NCBI GenBank assembly: GCA_012523855.1
Contig: JAAYTB010000159.1
Coordinates: 1 to 64,000, forward strand
Length of the DNA: 64,000 nt
Source of the DNA: Clostridia bacterium
GTDB lineage: Bacteria > Bacillota > Clostridia > Clostridiales > Clostridiaceae
Direction: 5' to 3'
The notes under the pieces are model-generated. The model made no database searches, was not told where the DNA came from, and saw only the letters and a program-made list of their open reading frames with translations. Both the position numbers and the translations under genes were made by a program. Below are positions 31,849-41,160 of this stretch, piece by piece. How positions within the stretch are numbered: the first letter of the stretch is position 1; each line of letters opens with the position of its first letter.

Positions 31849-32285
31849 AAAAAGGGCATATGTCAATATATGTTATGCTAGCAGGTGTATTACTTCTAAC
31901 TATTTCACTGGCCCTATTCAAATTTGAAATAGAAAGAAAAAAATCCTTAAGTTATAGGAGAAAGGCAGTAGAAAAAATTGATGAAAGGGATTATAGACGA
32001 GAAAAGGTTTTTTCTGATTTATATAAAATTTTAAAAGAAGCTGGTCACAATCATAATAAGACTAGTATTATTCAGTATTTGAAAAGTCATAGTTCAGACA
32101 TTGACTTGGATTTTGAAGGAATGAGCCTCCGCTTTATTCCAGAAAAAGAGCAGCTTTTGTTAATCTATAATCATAATGTTCATTATAATCGTGTAGAATA
32201 CTATGATTTTGATGTAGCTGAAGAAGGCCTCACATTTAATTTATTAACTAGTGATTTGATTGGGAGATATGATTATGTTTATTAG
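31845..32285 (+). CDS. possible GspK/PilX-like minor component
   Basis: GTG start 31845 overlaps upstream TGA (GTGA); KKGHMSIYVMLAGVLLLTISLALF lacks the +5 Glu; position in operon. Confidence 0.5.
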   Translation: MKKGHMSIYVMLAGVLLLTISLALFKFEIERKKSLSYRRKAVEKIDERDYRREKVFSDLYKILKEAGHNHNKTSIIQYLKSHSSDIDLDFEGMSLRFIPEKEQLLLIYNHNVHYNRVEYYDFDVAEEGLTFNLLTSDLIGRYDYVY

Positions 32286-32964
32286 CAAAGTTATGAAGGT
32301 ATATGACGATAATATAGAGCTAGTAATAGAAAAATTGAAAACTACAGGTCCAGGAAAGATTAAATTTATATTTTATGATGAAGATATCTATATAGATACA
32401 CTATCTATTCCTGTAGTTAAAAAAGCCTGGATCCATAATATAATTAATAATAAACTTATATATAATTTTGACGACATTGGCAAGTTTTCTTTTAGTTATG
32501 AGATTCTTACTAAGAAAGAAAATAAATATCTGATAGTTCTATATTGCATTAATTCCAGGAAAAATATTTTATATAAAAGTTTAGAGCCTAAACATAAGGT
32601 TGTTGGAGTATTTCTTATTCAACATTGTTATCACTATTTTGTCAAAGAACTTGTAAAAGTAAAAGATTTTATATTAGTTTTTAACTCGAAAAAATACACA
32701 TATGTAATCTTTTCTTATAATGGCTTCTTAAAGAAAAATATAATATTCAAGAATGGTGAGGTAGAGATAGGTGAAATTTTAGACTGTATTAATGAAATCT
32801 TATCCAATGAAGATAATGATGGAACTGTGAAGAATACTCCGATTATAATGATTAATTATGAAAAAGTGGATTCGCTAATGAAAATGTTAAGTGACTGCTC
32901 CTTTAGGAATATGGGAACAGTAGATGAAAATAGAATTATTAGAAAATATGTAGGTGTGTTATGA
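32275..32964 (+). CDS. hypothetical protein in T4P-like operon (PilM/GspL position)
   Basis: Location between pilins and small single-TM proteins; start ATG 32275 after gggag. Confidence 0.45.
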   Translation: MFISKVMKVYDDNIELVIEKLKTTGPGKIKFIFYDEDIYIDTLSIPVVKKAWIHNIINNKLIYNFDDIGKFSFSYEILTKKENKYLIVLYCINSRKNILYKSLEPKHKVVGVFLIQHCYHYFVKELVKVKDFILVFNSKKYTYVIFSYNGFLKKNIIFKNGEVEIGEILDCINEILSNEDNDGTVKNTPIIMINYEKVDSLMKMLSDCSFRNMGTVDENRIIRKYVGVL

Positions 32965-33434
32965 TGAAAAGACATAACTTTATAATGAAAGAATATGAGA
33001 AAGACCTTAGCAAAAGGGAAAATAAAAGGTTTATCTACACAGTGCTAATCCTATTTACTATTAATTTGATTGGCCTTTCATTCCTTAATTATAAAAAAAA
33101 TAAATTAAGCAATAGAACTAGCAAAGCTGTTTTTAAAGTAAGGGAGGAAGAAAGAATAAAGGAAAAAGAGGAACATACATATATCTTTGATTTACGGGAA
33201 AAGTTTGAAAGGTGTTTAGATAAATCCGTTAAGGTAAAGGCTTTCTTTTGGGAGGAAGGTAATATAAGAACTCAAATTATAGCAGTGGATGAAAGTCATT
33301 GTATAGATTTTATAAATAAATTGGAGGAAAGTGAAGTCTTCCAAATTATTGGCCTTTCCACCATAGATAGTACTGAAGAGGGCTATAAGTTATCTTTAGA
33401 TATTGCTACAAAGGAGGATAAGGATAGCAGGTGA
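32961..33434 (+). CDS. PilN/GspL-C-like single-TM protein
   Basis: Cytoplasmic N-term, TM FIYTVLILFTINLIGLSFL, then a coil/extracytoplasmic domain; position. Confidence 0.5.
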   Translation: MMKRHNFIMKEYEKDLSKRENKRFIYTVLILFTINLIGLSFLNYKKNKLSNRTSKAVFKVREEERIKEKEEHTYIFDLREKFERCLDKSVKVKAFFWEEGNIRTQIIAVDESHCIDFINKLEESEVFQIIGLSTIDSTEEGYKLSLDIATKEDKDSR

Positions 33435-33835
33435 AAAAGTTTTTGTACGCAACCGTCTGCACAATACTTATAATATTTTTTATAATACAAGGAAAACTTA
33501 TATTGTATGCTGAAAGGGAAAAGGAAAAAGTAAACTTACCTTTAGCAAATGAAAAGTCTAGCAAGCTATATGAAGAGAAAGAAGAAGAGATAACCTTAAA
33601 CAGAATAATGATGTTGCTTTACTCTAAGAATAGACAATATGAAGTGAAGAGCTTATCTTTTAAGGAGGATGGCAGGGCCTTAGAAGTGGAAGTCCACTAT
33701 TTAGGAAATATAAACCATATGAGGGAGGAATTTAAGGACCTTTTAGCTTTCTCGGGATTTGAAAAAGTTAGGAGCTATCAGGAAGATGATAGTGGTTTGA
33801 AAAAGCTTTACTTATCTTTTGCTCTTAATAAATAA
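33431..33835 (+). CDS. PilO/GspM-like single-TM protein
   Basis: N-terminal TM and small alpha/beta domain; last gene of the overlapping operon. Confidence 0.45.
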   Translation: MKKFLYATVCTILIIFFIIQGKLILYAEREKEKVNLPLANEKSSKLYEEKEEEITLNRIMMLLYSKNRQYEVKSLSFKEDGRALEVEVHYLGNINHMREEFKDLLAFSGFEKVRSYQEDDSGLKKLYLSFALNK

Positions 33836-33853
33836 GCCTTGTCAAAATAATAT

Positions 33854-33882
33854 TTGCAAATATCTATAAGTTTTGATAAAAT
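33854..33882 (+). promoter_or_regulatory. candidate sigma-A promoter for efp
   Basis: TTGCAA - 17 nt - TAAAAT. Confidence 0.5.
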
Positions 33883-33986
33883 ATCATTGGTTTGTACTAT
33901 AAAAAGGTAGTACTATGTGTTAACTGGTATTAATACACCTAATAAGGTAATAATATTAACGAATCTTATATTTGGAGGGATACTGA

Positions 33987-34544
33987 ATGATTTCAGCAGG
34001 AGATTTAAGAAAAGGAACCACTTTTGAGTTAGATGGACAAGTATTTACAGTTGTTGACTTTTTACATGTTAAGCCAGGTAAGGGGGCCGCTTTCGTAAGA
34101 ACTAAACTTAGAAATGTTATTTCAGGTGGAGTTACTGATAAAACTTTTAATCCAACAGAAAAAGTGCAGGAAGCTGTAATTGAAAGAAAAGAAATGCAAT
34201 ATTTGTATTCTGATGGTGAATTATACTATTTCATGGATCAGGAAACTTTTGAACAAATTCCTTTAAACTATGAAAAGGTTGAAGAGGCTATAAAATTCTT
34301 AAAGGAAAATATGTTTGCAATTATTAAATTTTATAAAGGGGAAGCTTTTTCAGTAGAAGCTCCAAACTTTGTAGAACTTCAGATAATTGAAACAGAACCA
34401 GGATTTAAAGGAAATACTGCAACAAATACACTTAAGCCTGCAAAGGTAGAAACAGGAGCAATAGTGAATGTGCCACTGTTCGTTAACGAAGGGGATACTA
34501 TAAGAATAGATACAAGAACTGGCGAATATATGGAAAGAGTTTAA
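33987..34544 (+). CDS. efp: elongation factor P
   Basis: [43 protein letters not shown]. Confidence 0.98.
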   Translation: MISAGDLRKGTTFELDGQVFTVVDFLHVKPGKGAAFVRTKLRNVISGGVTDKTFNPTEKVQEAVIERKEMQYLYSDGELYYFMDQETFEQIPLNYEKVEEAIKFLKENMFAIIKFYKGEAFSVEAPNFVELQIIETEPGFKGNTATNTLKPAKVETGAIVNVPLFVNEGDTIRIDTRTGEYMERV

Positions 34545-34582
34545 CAGCTTTTGAAATATTCCGCTTATAAGGGGTGTGTTTT

Positions 34583-34945
34583 ATGGACACGATAAAAACT
34601 AAAGTAGCCTATGTTCGGGGAATGATGGATGGGCTGGCAATTGATCTGGATACTAAAGAAGGTAAGGTTTTGTCAGCTATGTTGAATCTATTGGAGGATA
34701 TAGCAGATAAAATCGAGGAGATTGATTTTAGGCAGGAAGAGTTGGAGACCTATATTGATGATGATATATACGATCAAAATTCTGAAGCTAGTTTTGAAGA
34801 GGACGATTTCATAGAATTTCTTTGTCATCGATGTGGAGAAACAATATATGTAGATAAATCAATTGTTAATAACAATGAACAAATAGAATGTCCTAACTGT
34901 ACTTGCAATTTAATAAGTGACACAACACCCAATTTAAATGATTAA
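34583..34945 (+). CDS. CD1247 N-terminal domain-like protein with C-terminal zinc ribbon
   Basis: VRGMMDGLAIDLDTKEGKVLSAMLNLLEDIAD; CHRCGE...CPNC; located between efp and spoIIIAA. Confidence 0.75.
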   Translation: MDTIKTKVAYVRGMMDGLAIDLDTKEGKVLSAMLNLLEDIADKIEEIDFRQEELETYIDDDIYDQNSEASFEEDDFIEFLCHRCGETIYVDKSIVNNNEQIECPNCTCNLISDTTPNLND

Positions 34946-34958
34946 TAAATAGCTTTAA

Positions 34959-35000
34959 GAAAATCCTTAAGTAAAAATACTTAAGGATTTTCTTTTTGTT
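34959..35000 (+). terminator. Rho-independent terminator
   Basis: aaaatccttaagta aaaa tacttaaggattttctttttg. Confidence 0.85.
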
Positions 35001-35083
35001 TGTAATAATTTACCTACCTAGTAAATAAAAATTAATAAGAAGGGAGGTGAAACACTACTCTAAAACTTAGTGTTTAGAGTGAG

Positions 35084-36019
35084 ATGAAAGATATGGATAC
35101 CAATGAAATTTTAAGTATATTGCCACAGAAGGTTCAAAGTCTATTAAGAACAGTAACAAATAAGAGTAAGTTGCAGGAAATAAGAATAAAAACAAACCGT
35201 CCAATTATCTTGTGTATAGATAATGAAGAGCTGATTTTAAACTACATTGCTAGTCAAGAGGATTTGAGGACGGTGATGCAAAGGACAAGTAATTATTCTC
35301 TATATGCCTTTGAAGAGGAAATAAAACAAGGATTTATTACTATAAAGGGAGGGCATAGAGTAGGGATTTGTGGGAAGTGCGTTATTGAAGATAATAAGAT
35401 TAAAACAATAAAAAATATTGCATCTATAAATATCAGAATATCTAGAGAGATCCTAGGTTGTGCTGATAAAGTTATGCCTTTTCTTATAGAAGGAGGTCAA
35501 GTACTAAATACTATTATTATATCTCCGCCTAAGTGTGGTAAAACCACTATGCTCAGAGATATAGCAAGAAATATATCTACTGGTATGAGAGGGCTTAAGC
35601 TTAGTGGTAAAAAGGTATGTATAATTGATGAAAGAAGCGAGCTGGCAGCATGTTGTGAAGGTGTGCCACAGATGGATGTAGGTATCCGGACTGATGTTTT
35701 GGATAATTGCATGAAAAGTGAAGGGATAATGATGGCTATAAGAAGTATGTCACCAGAACTTATAGTCTGCGATGAGATAGGTACATACAGGGATATGGAG
35801 AGTATTTTATCAGCTCTCAGCTGTGGTGTGAATTTGATTACTACTATTCATGGTAATGGTTTGGATGATTTTTATAGCAGAGTAGTCTTTAAAGATTTAA
35901 TAAATAATCATGTTTTTAGGAGAGCTGTGGTTCTCAGTAATAGAAAAGGTGTAGGGACCCTAGAAGAAATTTATGATTTCACTAAGAAAGAATATATTTG
36001 GAGGAAACAATATGATTAA
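35084..36019 (+). CDS. spoIIIAA: stage III sporulation protein AA (secretion-type ATPase)
   Basis: ISPPKCGKTTMLRDIARN, IDERSELAACCEGVPQMDVGIRTDVLD; start of an eight-gene operon. Confidence 0.96.
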   Translation: MKDMDTNEILSILPQKVQSLLRTVTNKSKLQEIRIKTNRPIILCIDNEELILNYIASQEDLRTVMQRTSNYSLYAFEEEIKQGFITIKGGHRVGICGKCVIEDNKIKTIKNIASINIRISREILGCADKVMPFLIEGGQVLNTIIISPPKCGKTTMLRDIARNISTGMRGLKLSGKKVCIIDERSELAACCEGVPQMDVGIRTDVLDNCMKSEGIMMAIRSMSPELIVCDEIGTYRDMESILSALSCGVNLITTIHGNGLDDFYSRVVFKDLINNHVFRRAVVLSNRKGVGTLEEIYDFTKKEYIWRKQYD

Positions 36020-36530
36020 AGTATTAGGAGCTGTATTAATAGTAGCTGCCTCTACTTTTATAGGCTTTATGATTGCAGAGTTTACTAGAAAGCGGCTCTT
36101 GCAACTAAAAGAATTAGAAGGAGCTTTAATTCAACTTGAAAATGAAATTTTATATACAAGGACAGCCTTGCCAGAAGCTTGCCTTTATGTGTCCTTTAAA
36201 AGTAAGTATCCAATAAATACTGTGTTTGAAAGAGTGTCAAATTTACTGCAGGAAAATAGAACAGACTCAGTTTATGATGCCTTTTATAAGACATTAGAGG
36301 AAAATATTGAGGGCTTGTATGTAGCTAAAGAAGATAAGGATATATTATTAGATCTGGCCAAGGCATTAGGAGAGTCAGATTTAGAAGGCCATAAAAAAGT
36401 TTTTAATTTGGCGGAACATAATCTAAAGACAAGGATACAGTCCCTAGAGGGAAATGTGGACAAGAATATTAAGATGTATAGATATTTAGGATTTTCCTTA
36501 GGCGCAGCTGTAGCTATTTTACTAGTTTAA
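36012..36530 (+). CDS. spoIIIAB: stage III sporulation protein AB
   Basis: Operon position; ELEGALIQLENEILYTRTALPEA. Confidence 0.93.
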   Translation: MIKVLGAVLIVAASTFIGFMIAEFTRKRLLQLKELEGALIQLENEILYTRTALPEACLYVSFKSKYPINTVFERVSNLLQENRTDSVYDAFYKTLEENIEGLYVAKEDKDILLDLAKALGESDLEGHKKVFNLAEHNLKTRIQSLEGNVDKNIKMYRYLGFSLGAAVAILLV

Positions 36531-36545
36531 TGGAGGTATGGTGGG

Positions 36546-36743
36546 ATGTTGGATATTTCATTGTTGTTTAAGATAGGTGCTACCGGGGTAGTATTGATAG
36601 TTTTGGATAAGGTGTTAAAAAGCAATGGCAAGGATGATATTGCTGCAATAACTAATTTAGCAGGTATAGTAATCATCCTAATGATGGTTATTAATTTAAT
36701 AGCAAAACTCTTCAATGAAGTAAAAGTTATGTTCCAATTGTAG
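36546..36743 (+). CDS. spoIIIAC: stage III sporulation protein AC
   Basis: 65 aa with two TM helices; operon position. Confidence 0.93.
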   Translation: MLDISLLFKIGATGVVLIVLDKVLKSNGKDDIAAITNLAGIVIILMMVINLIAKLFNEVKVMFQL

Positions 36744-36751
36744 GTGATGAT

Positions 36752-37135
36752 ATGGAAATAATAAAGATAGTTGCTTTTGCTTTTGTAGCCTTGTTCATTG
36801 TTTTGATATTTAAAGACAGGCGAAATGATATTGCAGTACAAATAAGTATAGTGGCAGGATTATCAATATTCCTCTTTATGCTATCGAAAATTACTGCTGT
36901 ACTTCAGTTTTTAGAACAATTGGCTACAAAGGCTAATATAGATTTTATTTATTTGAATACAGTTTTAAAAATATTAGGCATTGCTTATTTGGCCTCCTTC
37001 TGTAGTGAAATATGCAGGGATGCTGGTGAAAATAGCTTGGCATCAAAAGTGGAGTTTTCAGGTAAGATACTAATTTTAGTATTAGCTATACCAATACTTA
37101 TGGCTGTATTACAGTCAATTCTAAAGATAATGTAG
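36752..37135 (+). CDS. spoIIIAD: stage III sporulation protein AD
   Basis: Operon position; YLASFCSEICRDAGENSLASKVEFSGK. Confidence 0.93.
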   Translation: MEIIKIVAFAFVALFIVLIFKDRRNDIAVQISIVAGLSIFLFMLSKITAVLQFLEQLATKANIDFIYLNTVLKILGIAYLASFCSEICRDAGENSLASKVEFSGKILILVLAIPILMAVLQSILKIM

Positions 37136-37143
37136 GTGAAAAA

Positions 37144-38295
37144 ATGAAAAAAGTAATAGTAATCTTAACATTTATATTTATTCTCACCGCTCCTAAAAAG
37201 GTTTTGGCAGATGAGGGGCAAGGAATAAGTATAAATGAGGAAGAGAAAATAGAAAGCTTATACAACTATATAACTAACATGAAGAGTAAGTATGAGATTT
37301 TAAACGACTTAGATGTTAGAGAATTTGTAGATAATTTTATACAGACTGGTGATGGTGGAGTATCAAATGAAGATATTTATAAGGTGATACTTACATATTT
37401 ATTTAAAGAGCTAGCAGCATCGGCAAAATTAATGATAATAATTGTGATAATTGCCGTAGTGGCTGCTTTACTCCATAATCTTCAGACAGCTTTTAGCAAT
37501 GAAGGACTTTCTAATATAGCCTATTTTGCTTGTTATTCAGTGCTTATTATTGTAGTTTCCAACAGTTTTATTTTAGGCTTGAATTTGGCAAAAGATACAA
37601 TTCAACAGATGACGGATTTTATGACTGCTTTAGTGCCTGTGCTTATAATGCTGGTTGTCAGTGTAGGTGGAGTTACGGAAGCGGCCGTTATGAATCCTAT
37701 AATCGTATCAGGAGTTATTGTTGCTGCTAGAATTTATACTACTGTAATAATCCCTTTAATTCTAATAGGCTTTATAATGCAGTTTGTTAATAATATATCC
37801 GATGATTATAAAATAAGTAAGTTAACAAAGTTAATTAATCAATGGGCTCTGTGGATACAAGGGATAATAATGACAATATTTATTGCTATTTTAACTATTA
37901 GAGGAATTACTGCCACCACTATAGACCAAGTAACGGTAAAAACAGCTAAGTTTGCAGTGGATAACTTTGTGCCTATTGTAGGAAAGTGCTTATCTGATGC
38001 CATTTCATCAGTGGCAGGTTACTCAATATTATTAAAGAATTCCCTGTCTGCTCTTGGGTTAATAATAATAATTTTGATTATGGCACTTCCTATTCTAAAA
38101 GTTTTTATTTTAGCTATGATGTATAAATTTACTGCGGCTATGATTGAGCCTATTAGTGATAAAAAATTTGTAAACTGTATCACTAACGCTGGTGATTCTT
38201 TGATATTAATAGCTTCTTGTTTGGTTTCAGTTTCAGTAATTTTCTTTATTATGATTTCTATATTGGCATCAGCAGGAAAGGTAATAATGGGGTGA
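37144..38295 (+). CDS. spoIIIAE: stage III sporulation protein AE
   Basis: Multi-TM; operon position; SVAGYSILLKNSLSALGL. Confidence 0.93.
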   Translation: MKKVIVILTFIFILTAPKKVLADEGQGISINEEEKIESLYNYITNMKSKYEILNDLDVREFVDNFIQTGDGGVSNEDIYKVILTYLFKELAASAKLMIIIVIIAVVAALLHNLQTAFSNEGLSNIAYFACYSVLIIVVSNSFILGLNLAKDTIQQMTDFMTALVPVLIMLVVSVGGVTEAAVMNPIIVSGVIVAARIYTTVIIPLILIGFIMQFVNNISDDYKISKLTKLINQWALWIQGIIMTIFIAILTIRGITATTIDQVTVKTAKFAVDNFVPIVGKCLSDAISSVAGYSILLKNSLSALGLIIIILIMALPILKVFILAMMYKFTAAMIEPISDKKFVNCITNAGDSLILIASCLVSVSVIFFIMISILASAGKVIMG

Positions 38296-38332
38296 TTTGA
38301 TAAATGATTATTAGGGGAATAGGTGAGATAGG

Positions 38333-38920
38333 GTGGAAGGACTAAGGATATGGGTTGTTAACATTTGTACTACAGTTTTCTTTATAACTGCTGTAGAAAT
38401 GATACTTCCTGATAATAATTTGAAAAAGTATGCTAAATTTGTTTTAGGTTTAATTCTCATGACTGTTATTATAAATCCTCTGGTGAAGTTTCTTAACCAA
38501 GGCTCTGAAATAACAACCTTTATAGACAAGACTTGTTCAGTTATGGAAGATCAGTTCCCACATGATAATAAAGATTTAAGAGAGAAGAGTATTAATAATA
38601 CTCTAGAGGTGTTCAAAATGAATTTAGAAAAAACCTGTGAGGATAAATTGAAAGAAAAGTATCCGAAGTCTGTTAGTGAAGTAAAGGCTGAAGTAGATTA
38701 TGATTCAGAGGCTGAACAGTATGTTGTAAAAAGCGTTAAAGTAGGTATTAATAAGGGGCTGGTTAAAAAAATTGAGAATATAGATATTAGTACAAGTACT
38801 AATAGTGTAAAAGAAAGTATGGATTACAGCGAAGCTGGTATGGAGGTTAAAAGTTACATTAGTAACTTATTAGATCTTCCAGAGAATAAAGTAACAGTAT
38901 ATAGGTTAGATAAACAATAG
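38333..38920 (+). CDS. spoIIIAF: stage III sporulation protein AF
   Basis: MILPDNNLKKYAKFVLGLILMTVIINPL; operon position. Confidence 0.92.
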   Translation: MEGLRIWVVNICTTVFFITAVEMILPDNNLKKYAKFVLGLILMTVIINPLVKFLNQGSEITTFIDKTCSVMEDQFPHDNKDLREKSINNTLEVFKMNLEKTCEDKLKEKYPKSVSEVKAEVDYDSEAEQYVVKSVKVGINKGLVKKIENIDISTSTNSVKESMDYSEAGMEVKSYISNLLDLPENKVTVYRLDKQ

Positions 38921-38953
38921 ACCTAATCTATTAATTAATAGGAGGAGATAGAA

Positions 38954-39547
38954 ATGAACTCAAATAAGTTGGTGGAATATATAAATAAACTGACTTCTAA
39001 GAAAAATCTGTACAATCTCATTGTGGTTTTCTTGTTAGGAGTACTGCTGCTGATCATGTCCAACTTTTTCAAGGGACAGCCTACCGTTGCTGTTAATACT
39101 TCAGCAGATCTTGAAGAAAATAAAAGCAAATCAGGTGAAGAGTTTGAACTATCAGCTACAGAGGAAAAGTTAAAAACCGAGTTGAAGGCTATGCTGTCTC
39201 AGATTAAAGGAATTGGGAAAGTGGACTTAATGATAAATTTTGAATGTAGCGAAGAGTACATACCGGCAGAGGAAAAAAACACTAGTAAGAGCATTACTAA
39301 TGAAAAAGACAATGAAGGAGGTGAAAGAAAGATTACTCAAGATACAGATGGAACAAAAATAGTTGTTTCTACTGATGGAAATGTTACTAAACCAGTAATG
39401 TTAAAAAAAATAAATCCAAAGGTTGAAGGAGTTATTATAGTAGCAGAAGGGGCAGAAGATGAAAAAATAAAGAAAGATATTGTACTAGCTGTATCTAGTT
39501 TGTTTGGAATTCCAAACTATAAAATACAGGTATTTACAATGAATTAA
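38954..39547 (+). CDS. spoIIIAG: stage III sporulation protein AG
   Basis: KNLYNLIVVFLLGVLLLIMSNFF; LSQIKGIGKVDLMI; VEGVIIVAEGAED. Confidence 0.92.
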   Translation: MNSNKLVEYINKLTSKKNLYNLIVVFLLGVLLLIMSNFFKGQPTVAVNTSADLEENKSKSGEEFELSATEEKLKTELKAMLSQIKGIGKVDLMINFECSEEYIPAEEKNTSKSITNEKDNEGGERKITQDTDGTKIVVSTDGNVTKPVMLKKINPKVEGVIIVAEGAEDEKIKKDIVLAVSSLFGIPNYKIQVFTMN

Positions 39548-39582
39548 GTGCATATAATTGAATAGTAATATTGATGGGAGGA

Positions 39583-40125
39583 ATGAAATTGAATAAAAAA
39601 CAAGCTGGTATAATTGTTACACTTCTAGCACTAATTGTATGTGCAGGAATATTGGCAGCAAAAGTTAATGGCCCATTAGAGGTGGCAGAAAGTGGTTTTA
39701 ATGAGGAAGGTGGTGTTCTTACTTTTGGTAATGAAAACACCAAAACAAATGAAACAAGCGAAACAAGTTCTAGTAGCTTTTTTGCTACTGCACACACACA
39801 GAAAGAGCAAACAGATCAGCAATCACTAGCTAATTTAAGATCTGTAGTTGACGATGAAGGTTTGTCAGAAGAGCAAAAGGCTGTTGCAACAGAGAAATAT
39901 TCTAAAATGGTAGTGGCTCAAGACCATGAGAAAAAGATAGCACAGCATCTCAAAGGAAGAGGATATGACGATGTAATATGTTATTTAGAAAATGATTATA
40001 CTAAAGCAAGAGTTATTCTTAAGACTGATAAGGAAGAGTTATCAGAAACTGATGGTAAGGTTATAAGGGATATAGTACAAAGTGTAGCAAAAGTAAGTGA
40101 TGTTGAAGTTGAATTACGACAATAA
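39583..40125 (+). CDS. spoIIIAH: stage III sporulation protein AH (SpoIIQ-interacting)
   Basis: LNKKQAGIIVTLLALIVCAGILAAKVN; operon position. Confidence 0.92.
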   Translation: MKLNKKQAGIIVTLLALIVCAGILAAKVNGPLEVAESGFNEEGGVLTFGNENTKTNETSETSSSSFFATAHTQKEQTDQQSLANLRSVVDDEGLSEEQKAVATEKYSKMVVAQDHEKKIAQHLKGRGYDDVICYLENDYTKARVILKTDKEELSETDGKVIRDIVQSVAKVSDVEVELRQ

Positions 40126-40204
40126 TATTTGTAAAATATTATTGCCTTTGATATAATATACATAAGATTGAATATTGCCTAGTGCAAGTTAAGGAGGAGC
40201 AATT

Positions 40205-40597
40205 ATGGATGAGAATATAAACACTTCAGTGAATATGGGAATCGTAAAAATATCTGACGACGTAGTAAGCGTTATTGCAGGTTTGGCTGCAGCAGAGGTA
40301 AAGGGTATAACTGGTATGAGTACTGGTTTAGCTGGAGGAATAACACAAATTTTAGGCGGAAAAAAGAATCCTTCAAAAGGTATTAAGGTAACTGTAGGAG
40401 AAGATAGTGCTTCCATAGACATAGTTGTGGGAGTAGAGTATGGAGTAAAGATACCTGAAATTGCAAAAGTTGTTCAAGACAATGTAAAAAAGGCAGTAGA
40501 GACAATGACAGGACTAAAGGTGTCTGCAGTGAACATATTTGTGCAAAATGTTATCGTTCCAAAAATTGAGAGCGGTAAAGATCTAATGGAAGAATAA
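40205..40597 (+). CDS. Asp23/Gls24 family envelope stress protein
   Basis: VVSVIAGLAAAEVKGITGMS, VEYGVKIPEIAKVVQDNVKKAVETMTGLKVSAVNIFVQNV. Confidence 0.95.
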   Translation: MDENINTSVNMGIVKISDDVVSVIAGLAAAEVKGITGMSTGLAGGITQILGGKKNPSKGIKVTVGEDSASIDIVVGVEYGVKIPEIAKVVQDNVKKAVETMTGLKVSAVNIFVQNVIVPKIESGKDLMEE

Positions 40598-40599
40598 AG

Positions 40600-40636
40600 G
40601 GATACCCTCTGTTTTAATTCAGAGGGTTTTTCTATG
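40600..40636 (+). terminator. Rho-independent terminator
   Basis: taccctctg ttttaatt cagagggtttttct. Confidence 0.85.
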
Positions 40637-40735
40637 TTTTTTTATAATTATTTATTATTTTAAAAAAATAGTGTATATTTTTTTAAAATAATAGTTGATA
40701 ATAGAATAAGATTAAAAATTTTGGAGGATGAAATT

Positions 40736-41149
40736 GTGAATAGAAGATTATCAAGAGAAGAAGCTGTAAAATTGATATATCAAATATCTATTAATAAATA
40801 TGCTTCTCAAGAAGCTATAGAAAATTATTTTGACCAATATGAAGGCGACCTAGAGGAAGTTGATATGGAATATGTTAAGTCTATAGTTGAAGGAGTAAGT
40901 AATAATATTAATAGGATAGACGAGATAATTGAAAAACATTTGATAAACTGGAAGGTGAACAGAATATCGAAAATTAATTTGGCCTTATTGAGGTGTAGCG
41001 TTTATGAAATATTAAAGGATAAGGAAACTTCAGCAGCAGTATTTATTAATGAGGCTATAGAGATAGCGAAAAAATACTCGGAGGATAAATCTGTAGCCTT
41101 TATAAATGGAGTTTTGGATAGAATAGCAAAAAGTCAAGTTGATTTTTAG
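40736..41149 (+). CDS. nusB: transcription antitermination protein NusB
   Basis: NRRLSREEAVKLIYQ, NLALLRCSVYEIL, AVFINEAIEIAKKYSEDKSVAFINGVLD; GTG start at 40736 after ggagg. Confidence 0.94.
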   Translation: MNRRLSREEAVKLIYQISINKYASQEAIENYFDQYEGDLEEVDMEYVKSIVEGVSNNINRIDEIIEKHLINWKVNRISKINLALLRCSVYEILKDKETSAAVFINEAIEIAKKYSEDKSVAFINGVLDRIAKSQVDF

Positions 41150-41160
41150 GAGGTGTTTTT

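Noticed and set aside
33839-33847. TTGTCAAAA upstream of efp as a second 0A box
   Set aside because: Imperfect at the first consensus base and in a very AT-rich region where chance matches are likely.
37530-37730. Alternative-frame ORF MLFSAYYCSFQQFYF... within spoIIIAE
   Set aside because: Fully inside spoIIIAE in another frame, low-complexity composition, no RBS.
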